Source: Amyelois transitella
Lineage: Eukaryota > Arthropoda > Insecta > Lepidoptera > Pyralidae
Direction of reading: 5' to 3'
DNA: 64,000 nucleotides
Assembly: GCF_032362555.1 (NCBI RefSeq)
Contig: NC_083509.1
Location: 1,178,001 to 1,242,000, forward strand
A program made the translations under genes and the position numbers. Position 1 is the first letter of the stretch; each line of letters opens with the position of its first letter. The notes beneath the pieces are model-generated. The model made no database searches. It was not told the origin of the DNA and was given only the letters and a program-made list of their open reading frames with translations. This document shows, piece by piece, positions 21,317-31,394 of the stretch.

Positions 21317-22224
21317 GCGGAATCCAGCAAGTTCCCGTTGATGTCCATGACATCCCACGGCTTCACAGCCGTTCACCCAGCCCATGTAGGGGTAATCTCG
21401 TCGCCGAAAAAGAGATGTTACCGTTGACCTGTCCTCCTACTGCTAATACGGAGATTCTCGATGAGAATCTTATAGAACTAGATAGTTCTATTTTGGAAAT
21501 TCTTGGAGAAGATCCCACGGCAGCTACCACATATGGTAAAGATATTCAAAAAGACCTGGCCGTTCGACTTGAGCATATCGCAACACAAGGGTTATCAAAG
21601 GAAACCCGCAAGGAGTTGCTCGAAAAATTCCTCATACCGAGTAATTGTACTCTTATTGATGCACCAGCCATTAATCCTGAAATAAAGGGCGCTATACCTA
21701 TAGTAGTTGCAAAAAGAACTAAAGCTATGGAATACAAACAAAAACAATTAGCTGGTGCTATTGCGGGTCTCAGTATAATCATAACTCAATTAATTAACAA
21801 GAAAGATTCTAACTCGGAAATACTAAAAAATTTAATGGATGTTTGTCGGTTACTGTGTGACTGTCAACACAATGATTCTGTTACAAGGAAGGGATTTATT
21901 CTGAGCACTCTTAAGAAAGATATGAAAGAACAAATAGAAAATACTAAAATAGATAAGTTTTTATTCGGTAATGACTTGGCCGAAACTTTAAAAGCCGCTA
22001 AGGCTATAAATAAATCTAGTGCTGAACTTAAGCCAGTTCCTGTCAAGCAACCTACAAGAAAAGCAGCTAATTTCTCTTCAAAAAACGTGAAAGCACCCCC
22101 GAATCGTCGGGGGACTACATCATCACAAAGACCCCAGGAGACTGCGCCGGAGCGGCGGACGAAGCTTCAGCGCGCCAGCTCGTCGAGGACATCGCAGCGA
22201 GCGTCGAGACACAACCACCGCTAA
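21317..22224 (+). CDS. DIRS gag exon 2
   Basis: After splicing, gag is 369 aa in total. This part starts GIQQVPVDVHDIPR and runs through an acidic region (EILDENLIELDSSILEIL), a helical core (AIPIVVAKRTKAMEYKQKQL) and a basic C-terminal tail (QRASSSRTSQRASRHNHR). There is no zinc knuckle. If the intron is not used, the first internal ATG is at 21415. The last 139 nt overlap the RT frame, and a -1 frameshift site lies at 22080. Confidence 0.8.
22080..22113 (+). promoter_or_regulatory. -1 programmed ribosomal frameshift site (gag to RT)
   Basis: The slippery heptamer A AAA AAC (22080-22086) is correctly phased in gag (TCA AAA AAC). A 9-nt spacer GTGAAAGCA follows, and then a perfect hairpin: CCCCCGA (22096-22102), loop ATCG, TCGGGGG (22107-22113). 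Slipping by -1 continues CGT GAA AGC ACC CCC and enters exactly the RT frame, which is open from here to 24101. Confidence 0.85.
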
Positions 22225-24101
22225 ATTCGGTAAAATATGCCGGTAGACTTTCTCATTTCTACTGCCAATGGAAATGTTTGACCAACGATCCTACCGTCTT
22301 ATCATGGATAAAAGGTTATGAAATACCTTTCATTGAACCACCAGTTCAGACAGTGTTGTATCAACGAACGACATTGCCTTCTAGTACTGAGAAAAAATAT
22401 TTCGCAAAAGCCGTTCATAACCTTTTATCTATTGGAGCAATATCTACATGTGAACCCTGCGAAGGTCAATTTATTTCAAAGGTATTTTTAATACCAAAAC
22501 CAAATGGAAAAATGAGATTTATACTAAACCTTAAACAACTTAATAAATATATTAAAACTTGTCACTTCAAATTAGAAGATTTAAGGACAGCTGTAAAACT
22601 TATCTCGAAAGATTGTTTTATGAGTACAGTTGACATAAAAGATGCCTATTTTTTTATAAAAATCCATCAAAATTCGAGAAAGTACCTTCGATTTTCCTTA
22701 AACAATCAACTGTACGAGTTCAACGTTTTGCCTTTTGGCCTTAACACTGCTCCATTTGTTTTTACAAAAATTATGAAACCCATTGTTAAACTCCTTAGAC
22801 AATGCGGGTACATTTCAATTATTTATTTAGATGATATTTTTTTAATTGGAGATACCTATGAATCTTGTTTAGAAAATGTATCAAAAACTATAAAACTTTT
22901 AACCTCACTAGGTTGGGTAATAAACGAAGAGAAAAGTGTTCTTAAACCAAGTACATCAAGTAGATTTTTGGGGTTTATATTAGACTCTAAGCAAATGGAA
23001 ATTAGTATACCTTCAGAAAAAATAAATAGAATTAAAAAAGAACTAGAAAAATTCATTAAATTAAATCGTTGTAAGATAAGAGACTTCGCTAGCTTACTAG
23101 GTTTGCTGGTATCTGCCTGTCCTGCTGTCGAGTATAGCTGGCTTTACACAAAAGAGTTTGAAAGATGCAAATTCTTAAATTTACAACCTGATACAGATTA
23201 CGATAAATATATGACCTTACCAAAATCATTAAATAAGGATTTTACTTGGTGGCTTAGAGCTATTAGGCACCCAAAATGTAAAATCAAGGACGAGGTCTTC
23301 GAATTAGAGATTTTTACGGATGCCTCAACTACAGGGTGGGGTGCCGCATGTGGTAAAAATACTGCCAGCGGCCCTTGGAGCGCAGATGAACAAAATAGAC
23401 ACATTAACTATTTAGAGATCTTAGCCGCATTCCTTGGCCTTAAGACCTTTGCAAAATATTGTTATGATGTTCAAATTCTTTTAAGGATTGATAATACAAC
23501 CGCTATTTCGTATATAAATCGAATGGGTGGAATTCAATTCCCTCATCTTACGCAAATCACAAAGGAATTATGGCAATGGTGTGAAATGCGACAAATCCAT
23601 GTTTATGCATCATACATCAATTCCTCAGCTAATAACATTGCTGATGCGGAATCTAGAAAACCGCATCCTGATATAGAATGGGAACTCGCAGATTGGGCTT
23701 TTCTTCAAATAGTTGATAGTTGGGGACTCCCAGAAGTTGATATTTTTGCAAGCAGAATTAATGCTAAATGCAATAAATATATTTCTTGGCATAGAGACCC
23801 AGACGCAGTATTTGTCAACGCTTTTACAATATCTTGGTCAAATATATTTTTTTATGGATTTCCTCCATTTGCCATAATTCTTAAAACTCTTCGTAAAATT
23901 ATATGTGATAAGGCCAAAGGAATCTTAATTGTTCCTCATTGGCCCACACAACCGTGGTTTCCATTATTTAGGAGCCTTCTTCAAACTGAACCAGTAATAT
24001 TCAGATGTGGTGATAATTTAATTTTATCTCATTCCAGCCCTCGCAACATGCATCACCAGATTACCCTGGTTGCAGGGCTATTATCCGGTCAGCGCTTCTA
24101 G
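22086..24101 (+). CDS. DIRS reverse transcriptase, RNase H and MT-type domain
   Basis: The frame contributes 671 residues after the frameshift (gag-pol about 995 aa); no ATG is needed. Before the RT it reads KYAGRLSHFYCQWK, as DIRS pol proteins do. RT motifs: FLIPKPNGKMRFILNLKQLN, DIKDAYFFI, LPFGLNTAPF and the catalytic YLDD. RNase H: EIFTDASTTGWGAACG, LEILAAFLGL, RIDNTTAISYI, ANNIADAESR. The C-terminal domain contains EVDIFASRINAKCNKYISW, the Dam-methylase-like region usual in DIRS. No stops are present. It copies element RNA into DNA. Confidence 0.93.
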   Translation, partial: RESTPESSGDYIITKTPGDCAGAADEASARQLVEDIAASVETQPPLNSVKYAGRLSHFYCQWKCLTNDPTVLSWIKGYEIPFIEPPVQTVLYQRTTLPSSTEKKYFAKAVHNLLSIGAISTCEPCEGQFISKVFLIPKPNGKMRFILNLKQLNKYIKTCHFKLEDLRTAVKLISKDCFMSTVDIKDAYFFIKIHQNSRKYLRFSLNNQLYEFNVLPFGLNTAPFVFTKIMKPIVKLLRQCGYISIIYLDDIFLIGDTYESCLENVSKTIKLLTSLGWVINEEKSVLKPSTSSRFLGFILDSKQMEISIPSEKINRIKKELEKFIKLNRCKIRDFASLLGLLVSACPAVEYSWLYTKEFERCKFLNLQPDTDYDKYMTLPKSLNKDFTWWLRAIRHPKCKIKDEVFELEIFTDASTTGWGAACGKNTASGPWSADEQNRHINYLEILAAFLGLKTFAKYCYDVQILLRIDNTTAISYINRMGGIQFPHLTQITKELWQWCEMRQIHVYASYINSSANNIADAESRKPHPDIEWELADWAFLQIVDSWGLPEVDIFASRINAKCNKYISWHRDPDAVFVNAFTISWSNIFFYGFPPFAIILKTLRKIICDKAKGILIVPHWPTQPWFPLFRSLLQTEPVIFRCGDNLILSHSSPRNMHHQITLVAGLLSGQRF

Positions 24102-24133
24102 GAAGAAATATTCCTGCTCCTACCATCAAAATA

Positions 24134-25060
24134 ATGATAGCTTCACTTTCGTCAAATTCAATTAAACAATATAATACCTATATTAAAAAATGGTATTTAT
24201 ATTGCATGAAAAATAACTTAGATATTTACCATGCTGATATCTCGAATATCCTTAAATTCCTTACTGATTTATATGAATTAGGTGCACAATATAGCACGCT
24301 TAATAGCTGCAGATCAGCGCTAAAATTAATTTTTGGAGAAAATATCTGCGGCGATGATAGCATCCGTCGTTTCTTTAGAGGAATATTTAAATTGCGTCCT
24401 CCTCAACCCAAGTACAATCTTACTTGGGATACTTCACAAGTTTTAGACCATTTATCCACTTGGTACCCGAATGAGTCTTTGTCATTAGAGAAAATTTCTA
24501 AAAAATTAATAACTATACTTGCCCTAATCACGGCTCATAGGGCACAAACTTTGTCGAAAATTTATATTCACAATATCGATATGCGTAATAGTGAAATTTT
24601 GGTTAAAATACCCGATTTTATTAAAACTTCTCGCCCTGGCGTACTACAACCAGTATTAGTCATACCATATTTTTTAGATAGACTAGAAATTTGCCCAGCT
24701 AAAACACTTTGTTCTTATATAGAAATAACAAAGGACTTACGTGGGAATATTCAAAATTTATTTATAAGTCTGAAAAGACCATACAAACCTGTTACCTCGC
24801 AAACGTTATGCAGGTGGATAAAAGACGCACTTAAAAGTAGTGGCATTGACGTATCTTTGTTCACGGCACACAGCACTAGGCATGCTGCTACTTCTAAGGC
24901 CATGAAACTCGGAATAAATTTAGATTTAATAAGAAAGACCGCAGGTTGGAGTGGAACCTCAAATACGTTTATAAAATTTTATAATCGTTCTATCAGAGAT
25001 AATATGAGTAATGATCAATTTGCTAAGAGCATTGTAAGAAATTCTTTAAATAATAGTTAA
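24134..25060 (+). CDS. DIRS tyrosine recombinase
   Basis: The protein has 308 aa from ATG (MIASLSSNSIKQYNTYIKKW). The core-binding region is followed by the catalytic domain with the full tetrad: Arg in AHRAQTLSKI, His-x-x-Arg in TAHSTRHAATS, Trp in AGWSG, and Tyr in FIKFYNRS. The frame stays open upstream to about 24023, overlapping the end of the RT. A possible acceptor TCTCATTCCAG at 24044 would add residues such as AIIRSALLGRNIPAPTIK that DIRS recombinases usually have, so the true start may be earlier. It inserts the circular DNA copy. Confidence 0.92.
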   Translation: MIASLSSNSIKQYNTYIKKWYLYCMKNNLDIYHADISNILKFLTDLYELGAQYSTLNSCRSALKLIFGENICGDDSIRRFFRGIFKLRPPQPKYNLTWDTSQVLDHLSTWYPNESLSLEKISKKLITILALITAHRAQTLSKIYIHNIDMRNSEILVKIPDFIKTSRPGVLQPVLVIPYFLDRLEICPAKTLCSYIEITKDLRGNIQNLFISLKRPYKPVTSQTLCRWIKDALKSSGIDVSLFTAHSTRHAATSKAMKLGINLDLIRKTAGWSGTSNTFIKFYNRSIRDNMSNDQFAKSIVRNSLNNS

Positions 25061-25259
25061 ATTTATGAAAGAGTACCCACATTGATTGTTGTACTTACAT
25101 TAAATGTTACTCTTTATTTAATTGTTACACTTACTGTTTTCTCTAAAAAATTATAATAAAAGCCTTCATTTTGCAGTTTAGTTTATTTTATAAACATTCA
25201 TTACATGTATCATAGATATATCTGTGATATGTGGATGTTCACGCTTCTTCTCTCAACGT

Positions 25260-25391
25260 CTACATGTGTAAACAAACCATAATCTTGCTAATCTTGAGGA
25301 CGAAACACGAGCATAATTAATGATTAAACGAACTTACCTAGTGAAGTTCTATCATAATTATGCGAAGTGTTTCGTCCGAAGAGATTAGCAA
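25260..25391 (+). repeat. DIRS internal complementary region
   Basis: 25260-25320 is complementary to the left end (20433-20490) and 25316-25391 is complementary to the right outer end (25601-25680), joined at ATAATTAATGATTAAACG. This head-to-head join of the two termini is the template that restores the ends during replication in the DIRS1 model. Confidence 0.92.
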
Positions 25392-25450
25392 CCCACCCAA
25401 CCCATATCCCCAAAGAATCGTGAAACATCCATGCTCCATACCTGAACTAA

Positions 25451-25680
25451 ATGAGTATGAAATAAGAAGTTGGCAGCCAAGCGAATAGCGCGTCCTACCC
25501 ACATTTTGTTCAATATATTTTTTTTTTTTGACTACCTCAAATATTCACTGCTGTGGCGGCACATGTCATGTGTAACTACATGTGTAAACAAACCATAATC
25601 TTGCTAATCTCTTCGGACGAAACACTTCGCATAATTATGATAGAACTTCACTAGGTAAGTTCGTTTAATCATTAATTATT
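25451..25680 (+). repeat. DIRS right inverted terminal repeat with extra end
   Basis: It is inverted relative to 20433-20616, but extends about 45 bp further out (after TTCGCATAAT: GATAGAACTTCACTAGG... to CATTAATTAT). The same extension is copied in the internal complementary region, which shows that it belongs to the element. An extended right repeat is also typical of DIRS1. Confidence 0.88.
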
Positions 25681-26062
25681 TTGTATGTACCTATATTATA
25701 ATTATTTTTTTTTATATTTTGTGTAGCTGTAAATATATTTATTTAGTTTGACCCCACATAGGGTTCTCTGTCAGACTCAATGGATGACTGGTAGATAAAG
25801 CTTCTAGCATTAAGTACGCCAATTGTGATATACATTTGTATTTTGTGCAATTAAGTTTAAATAAATAAATAAATAAAACATAACAAAAACACAGCCCATA
25901 AACTTTTTATAATCTTGTACCAATATAAACTATATTTTTAGTTTTAAAAATATTGTCACTCTTTGTATTCGTTTTACAAAAGCTACTGAACAATAATAAC
26001 TTAGATATTACCTTAACAGATTATTATCTATATATAAGTAATTTAAAAAAATGTTAATAAAC

Positions 26063-26765
26063 AGCCGTGTGGTTCCACTAACTTTATGATAGGACCACTA
26101 TGGAGTGTGTACTACTTCGCCCAAACCAAAACATAAATTAATCACAACATTAACACCCGTTTTTCCGCAGTCGCGTAAGAACTAGGTTGGCATTGACAGG
26201 ACAAATTACAGATTTAAGTGGTTAATGTGAGATATAAATTAGACACTCGACCTCTGCGGAATCCATTGCCCCGCTCCGCGTAATTTGTCCATTTTCATCC
26301 CTCTAGTAGTAGGCTTTACTGAAGGTGTATTATTACGTAATCGTAAGTATTTATTTATTTTCGCCTATTTTATTTATTATTATTTTCGGGGTATATCTAC
26401 ATATGTCCACTTTTATGTTTAGTTCCCGCCGATAAAGGTCAATGCACAGTACTGAACATACAATTTAATGAATATATATATCTATATAAAAAAAAAAGAA
26501 TAGGACCACTTCATCGTTTCCCATGGATGTTGTGAAAGGCGAGTAAGGGATAGAACTAAAAGAATTCTTAGTTTATAAACTTACGATGAGCTAGCAATCT
26601 ACATATGCATATATATATATATATATATATAATCACGTCTATATCTGAAGAAAAAAATCAAATAATGAGTTCAATCTCAATTCTATCATTAAGCCAAACA
26701 GCTGAACATGGCCTTTCAAGACTGTTGGCTCTGTCTACTTATACAGACGTAATTAAATGTATGGA
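26063..26765 (+). mobile_element. Degenerate SN-A SINE pieces (26063-26105 and 26489-26765)
   Basis: The second keeps the AGAATAGGACCACT and AAGACTGTTGGCTCTGTC parts and contains an inserted (AT)n / AATCACGTCTATATC segment, so two copies seem to be mixed. Confidence 0.6.
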
Positions 26766-27106
26766 TGTAGTCTTAGCCAAATATCAACTCAAACAAATAA
26801 ATATTTGATAACAGATACTCCTAGTCCGAAACAAGTGAAGCTAAATAAAAGCTTGTGAACACTGATTTTTTGTCAATAAAAAACAAGATAAGGGCCTTTG
26901 AAATATCTTTGCGAAAAAATCCCGGCGAAATGTAAAAAGTGCTGAGGAAAGGTGTATGGTGTATAGAATTTGAAGAGCCCTTTTAACCCGACCCTTGCAA
27001 AGAGTTTTTGTCCGTCGCACGAGAATATTCTAGAATCGAAATATATAAGTCAAACATCAAATGTAATTATAGTTACCTTTATAGGTATTTTTTATAAAGA
27101 GAAGGT

Positions 27107-27625
27107 TAACGGCCTCTGTGGCGCAGCAGTATAGCGCTTAATTGTCTGTGACTGTTAGGTAGGTCCCGGGTTCGAATTCTAGTCAGGGTATTGAATTGTA
27201 TTTGGGCTTTTAAAGATTAGCCTGGGTCTTGGATATTTATCTCTATAAGTATTTATTAAAAAGTTATGTACGTTAGTTTGTGTACTAACCGATGCTCTTA
27301 CGGTGAAGGAAAACATCGTGAGGAAACCTGCTCATTTAGGCAACCGATTGTGTAACCATGATCGATCCAATACGGGTTACGTTTACCTGCAATGGTTGGC
27401 CAGGTCAGATCGGAGTCGCTTCGTGTAAAAACCTGACTCACCTAATCCAGGATCCATGGTCAAAGGCATACCCCGGGCTCCTCTCCAGAATGATGAAGAT
27501 GCAACTGGGACTAAGCCAGGAGGGAGAGAGTATTTGTTAAAAATTATGATATCGTTGAGCAAGTATCTCGTAAAAAAACGTATCAAACTTACTTCGAGGT
27601 TAATTCAATCCGTCTAATTTATCCC
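27107..27625 (+). mobile_element. SN-T SINE interrupted by a REP-D insertion
   Basis: The head (27107-27268) and the end (27537-27625) are separated by 27269-27536. TTAAAAAGTTATG (27256-27268) and TTAAAAATTATG (27537-27548) flank the insert as a probable target duplication. Confidence 0.82.
27269..27536 (+). repeat. REP-D, full copy inserted in an SN-T SINE
   Basis: TACGTTAGTTTGTGTACTAA to GGGACTAAGCCAGGAGGGAG. Confidence 0.75.
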
Positions 27626-27822
27626 GTCAACCAATCCTATTAAAATTTTACGTTTAAATAATTAAGAGTCTGGAGAAAAACATAGGGTACTTTTCGTCCC
27701 GGTAAAAAATAAAAAAGTTCCCGTGGAATTTGCAAAAAAACCTTAATTAGGACGGGCGAAGCTGCGGTTAAAAACTATTTTAAAAAGTTTTTAAATTACA
27801 TTAAATAAATAAAAAAATTAAT

Positions 27823-28066
27823 TAGTGCCGTGTGGTTCCCGGCACCAATAAAAAAAGAATCGGACCACTCCATCTCTTTCCCATGGATGTCGTAAAAGGC
27901 GACTAAGGGATAGGCTTACAAACTTAAGTTTCTTTTTTAGGCGATGGACTGTCACTTTTTGAATCTCAATTCTATCATTAAGCCAAATAGCCGAGCGTGG
28001 CCTATCAGTCTTTTCAAGACTGTTTGCTCTGTCTGGGATATAGATGTGACCAAATGTATGTATGTT
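27823..28066 (+). mobile_element. SN-A SINE, full copy with small deletions
   Basis: GTGCCGTGTGG to CAAATGTATGTATG; part of the 3' loop (ACCCCGCAA) is deleted. Confidence 0.83.
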
Positions 28067-28094
28067 AAATTAAATAAAAATCCTTCTTCAATCA

Positions 28095-28308
28095 TTCACT
28101 TTCACCTAGGTTTGACGGAGCATTGCAGACATTCTCCGCTCCAGGAAGCTATCTTTGTCGTTTGCCCTCCACCCGGGCTTCACGGAGACAGCACACCCAG
28201 ACATTCTCCAACCAGGACAGTACCCAAACGATGATGATCCTATAATCATTGCAGCGGAAGACGGAACACACTGTATCTCAATTTGAGACGACGCTCGTTC
28301 TCATCCCG
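28095..28308 (+). pseudogene. Decayed coding-like tandem repeat
   Basis: Two diverged copies of about 50 bp (28105 onward and 28167 onward) share ACGGAG...CAGACATTCTCC..CCAGGA. The second reads PGFTETAHPDILQPGQYPND and continues DDDPIIIAAEDG; the first needs a one-base insertion to read the same way (GLTE..ADIL). An acceptor-like CATTCACTTTCACCTAG precedes it. It may be a relic of an exon encoding a repeat protein. Not identified. Confidence 0.25.
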
Positions 28309-28380
28309 TCATTAATCTTAATGTCCCGCTGACATTGGCTCGCTTTCGTGTCTTTAATTTCTTTTTTTATTCTTTGGCTC

Positions 28381-28503
28381 TATAATCTCAATTCTATCAT
28401 TAAGCCAAATAGCTGAACGTGGCCATTCAGTCTTTTCAAGACTGTTGGCTCTGTCTACTCCACAAGGGATACAGACGTGAGCATGTGTATGTGTGTATGT
28501 GTA
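28381..28503 (+). mobile_element. SN-A SINE, 5'-truncated
   Basis: It starts at TAATCTCAATTCTATCATT and runs through hairpin and (TATG) tail. Confidence 0.75.
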
Positions 28504-28596
28504 TTCTTTGGCTACTTTTAGTTATTCAGGTCTTGACCATTTGACTTGAATTTGATGGTAAACTTAGCACAGATAAAGCGTCCTATCTACTAATAT

Positions 28597-28838
28597 ATAC
28601 AAATCGTCACGTCTACATCTCTTGCGGCGTTGACAGAACCAACAGTCAAGACTGAAAGGCCAAGTTGAGGTGTATGGCGTCATGATGAAATTGAGATTCA
28701 AATAGTGACAGGTTGCTAGCCCTTCGCATACAAGAGGAATCCCAAGTTTATAAGCGTTTAGCCTTAGCTAAGTCGCCTTTTATGACAACCATGGGAAAGA
28801 TATGGAGTGGTTCTATAAGTGCCGAAAACCACACGGCA
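28597..28838 (-). mobile_element. SN-A SINE, diverged full copy
   Basis: Antisense, ending GTGCCGAAAACCACACGGCAC. Confidence 0.78.
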
Positions 28839-29342
28839 CGGCACTCTGATAACTTATACTCAAAATAAGTTGATTACGCAAAATACTTTTAACACAGATA
28901 GACTTCTATTTTGTTCATCTTCTTCTCTCAAAATCATAGTAAAAGTTGTATTACATGAATGTGCTCATACCCTTCGTCGCCTTTCACGATATCAATGGAA
29001 AAGAGATGGAGTAATCTCAGTCTAAGATGCCAAGAACCAGACGGCTCAAATCTAGATGTTCTTTTCTTTACTTAAAGCAATAACTACACCAAAAGTATCT
29101 TCTAAGGACACAAATGCAATATGTAACAATTTTTCCTATTTGCTAGATGCCCAGACAAAACTTTCTCGTATACGATACACTTAACATGAGCCGAGACAAA
29201 AGGAAGAATCTTGTAATAGAAATATGCAGTTTATTCCGACACGAATCGCTCCAATTTCGAAATTGGTCGCCGTCGGTCGAAATTGTTATAGCCGGCGTGT
29301 TTTTAGACGTAACCAGATCAGGAGGAAGCATGTGTCTACAGT

Positions 29343-29609
29343 AATACATACATACATACATATGGTCACGTCTATATCTCTTGCGGGGTAGACAGAGCCA
29401 ACAGTCTTGAAAAAACTGAATTGCCACGTTCAGCTATTTGGCTTAATGATAGAATTGAGATTCAAATAGTGACAGGTTGCCAGCCCATCGCCTAAAAAAG
29501 AATCTCAAGTTTGTAAGCCTATCCCTTAGCCGCCTTTTACGATATCCATGGGAAAGAGATGGAGTGGTCCTATTCTTTTTTGCATTGGTGCCGGGAACCA
29601 CACGGCACT
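29343..29609 (-). mobile_element. SN-A SINE, full copy
   Basis: Antisense, near consensus, (CATA)4 at its tail. Confidence 0.88.
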
Positions 29610-29987
29610 TTTTAATTTGTGCGTGTTTAATTCATCAAATTAACATAACTTGATGTCAAAATAAACACAAAAATATGCCTGAACGTTCCCGAATGAAATA
29701 ACGGTACTTATAAATAAGGAAATCAGTATTTTAAATTGGGTTCAGCCGTTCAGAAATTATTGGGAATGAAAGGCTGGGGTTTTTGTTTGACGAGCCAAAT
29801 TGATTTCTAATCCATGTCAGCCCTATTATGAAAGTCTTACAGAAAGTGAATGAAATGAAGTATTAAAGAAAATTACATATACACCAGAAAAAATAATAAT
29901 AATAAGGGACACATCACACGTAATAAGCTAGCATCAAAGTAAATTTAATGCTTGTGTTATGTAATAAAATCTATATATTACATACAT

Positions 29988-30345
29988 ACATAAAATCAAG
30001 CCTCTTTCCCGGAGGGGTAGGCAGAGGCTACCTCTTTCCACTTGCTACGATCTCTGCATGCTTCCTTCGCTTCATCCATATTCATAACTCTCTTCATGCA
30101 AGCTCGGCGGTTTCGGGTACTCTTGACCTGACCCTTTACCAGGACGTCCTCAATTTGATCAAGATACGTTCGTCTAGGTCTTCCCACTCAGACCTTTCCC
30201 TCCACACTCTCCTTGTATATCGGCTTAGTAAACCTGCTTTCATTCATCCTCTCCACATGACCAAACCATCTTAACATACCCTTTTCTATTCCTGTAACTA
30301 CATCTTCTTTCACATCACAACATTCCCTAATCGCGCTGTTCCTTA
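29988..30345 (-). mobile_element. LN-B LINE 3' fragment, 0.36 kb
   Basis: Antisense. It encodes GRPRRTYLDQIEDVLVKGQV and GKEA-stop; ends upstream in a segment that encodes WFGHVER-type sequence. Confidence 0.82.
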
Positions 30346-30741
30346 TCAAGTCACTCAATTATTTTACTATATTTTTTCCTAAATAATAATATAAATGAGA
30401 TAGTAAGCTTTTTTTTGCCTCGTCACACGTTATCTACTAAACCAATCTTCTTGAAATTTTGCGTATAATTTAAGAGTCTGGAGAGGGACATAGGGTACTT
30501 TTCATCCCGGCAAGAACTATAATCAAGTAGATTTTTTTTTTAAATATACTTATATTCAAGTAGAATTTTGGAATAACCGGTATTATTTTGTATGTGGCGT
30601 TAAATTCGTTGCTTTTTATAGATGTCACTAAATGTAAAAGATTGTACGTATGTGTATTTTATTTTTATATACTTTTACTTATTTTATGTATGGTATTTTT
30701 GTCACTTTTTCACGAATAATCTACTGGATAATATTCATACA

Positions 30742-31093
30742 GACATACATAAGATCACGCCTCTTTCCCGGTGGGGTAGGCAGAGGCTACCTCTTTCCAC
30801 TTGCTACAGTCTCTGAATACTTCCTTCGCTTCATCAATATTAATAACTCTCTTCATGCAAGCTCGGCGGTTTCGGGTACTCTTGACCTGACCCTTTACCA
30901 GGACGTGCTTAATTTGATCAAGATACGTTCGTCTAGGTCTTCCCACTCCGACCTTTCCCTCCAATTTCTCCTTGTCTATCTGCTTAGTAAACCTGCTTTC
31001 ATTCATCCTCTCCACATGACCAAACCATCTTAACATACTCTTTTCTATTCCTGTAACTTCATCTTCTTTCTCATCACAACATTCCCTTATCAC
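30742..31093 (-). mobile_element. LN-B LINE 3' fragment with longest open frame
   Basis: 112 codons remain open: IEKSMLRWFGHVERMNESRF, VGVGRPRRTYLDQIKHVLV, ASAYPTGKEA. The WFGHVERM motif is typical of the C terminus of RTE-like LINEs. The copy is nearly identical to 29988-30345, in the same orientation. Confidence 0.85.
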
Positions 31094-31394
31094 GCTGGGG
31101 TATCGGGTAATTTGACCTGACCGGATTATATAACAAGTACTTATTCCGAAATTCCCACCAGAGCGAAGCCTAGCCTTTTAGTCGAATCCTCTGGATGTTA
31201 TGAATTCCACTACTTCCTCAATGTTTCAACCCGTGACCCCAAAATTTCAAAATAACTTTGATCAATTTACTCACAGTTCATAAAATTTCGTTAAAACAAC
31301 TTGCTCAAATTATTACCATTTGTGGCTGACCAACTCCAACGAACTAAAATATTTTGTTTGATTAATAAACACTATTTATTTTAGCTCATATAAC

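Larger units (their letters stand above)
20433..25680 (+). mobile_element. Full-length DIRS1-like retrotransposon
   Basis: The element has every DIRS hallmark: inverted terminal repeats (20433-20616 and 25451-25680), an internal complementary region (25260-25391) that joins copies of the two outer ends, gag, RT-RNase H and a tyrosine recombinase in place of an integrase, and no target duplication. Left end, internal region and right end share ATTAT, the presumed recombination core. All frames are open. It replicates (by family knowledge) through a circular intermediate inserted by the recombinase. It sits 201 bp upstream of the MORN4 ATG, head to head. Confidence 0.95.

Noticed and set aside
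29147..29427. Overlapping open frames on both strands before an SN-A SINE
   Set aside because: Neither has a recognisable motif or paired splice sites.
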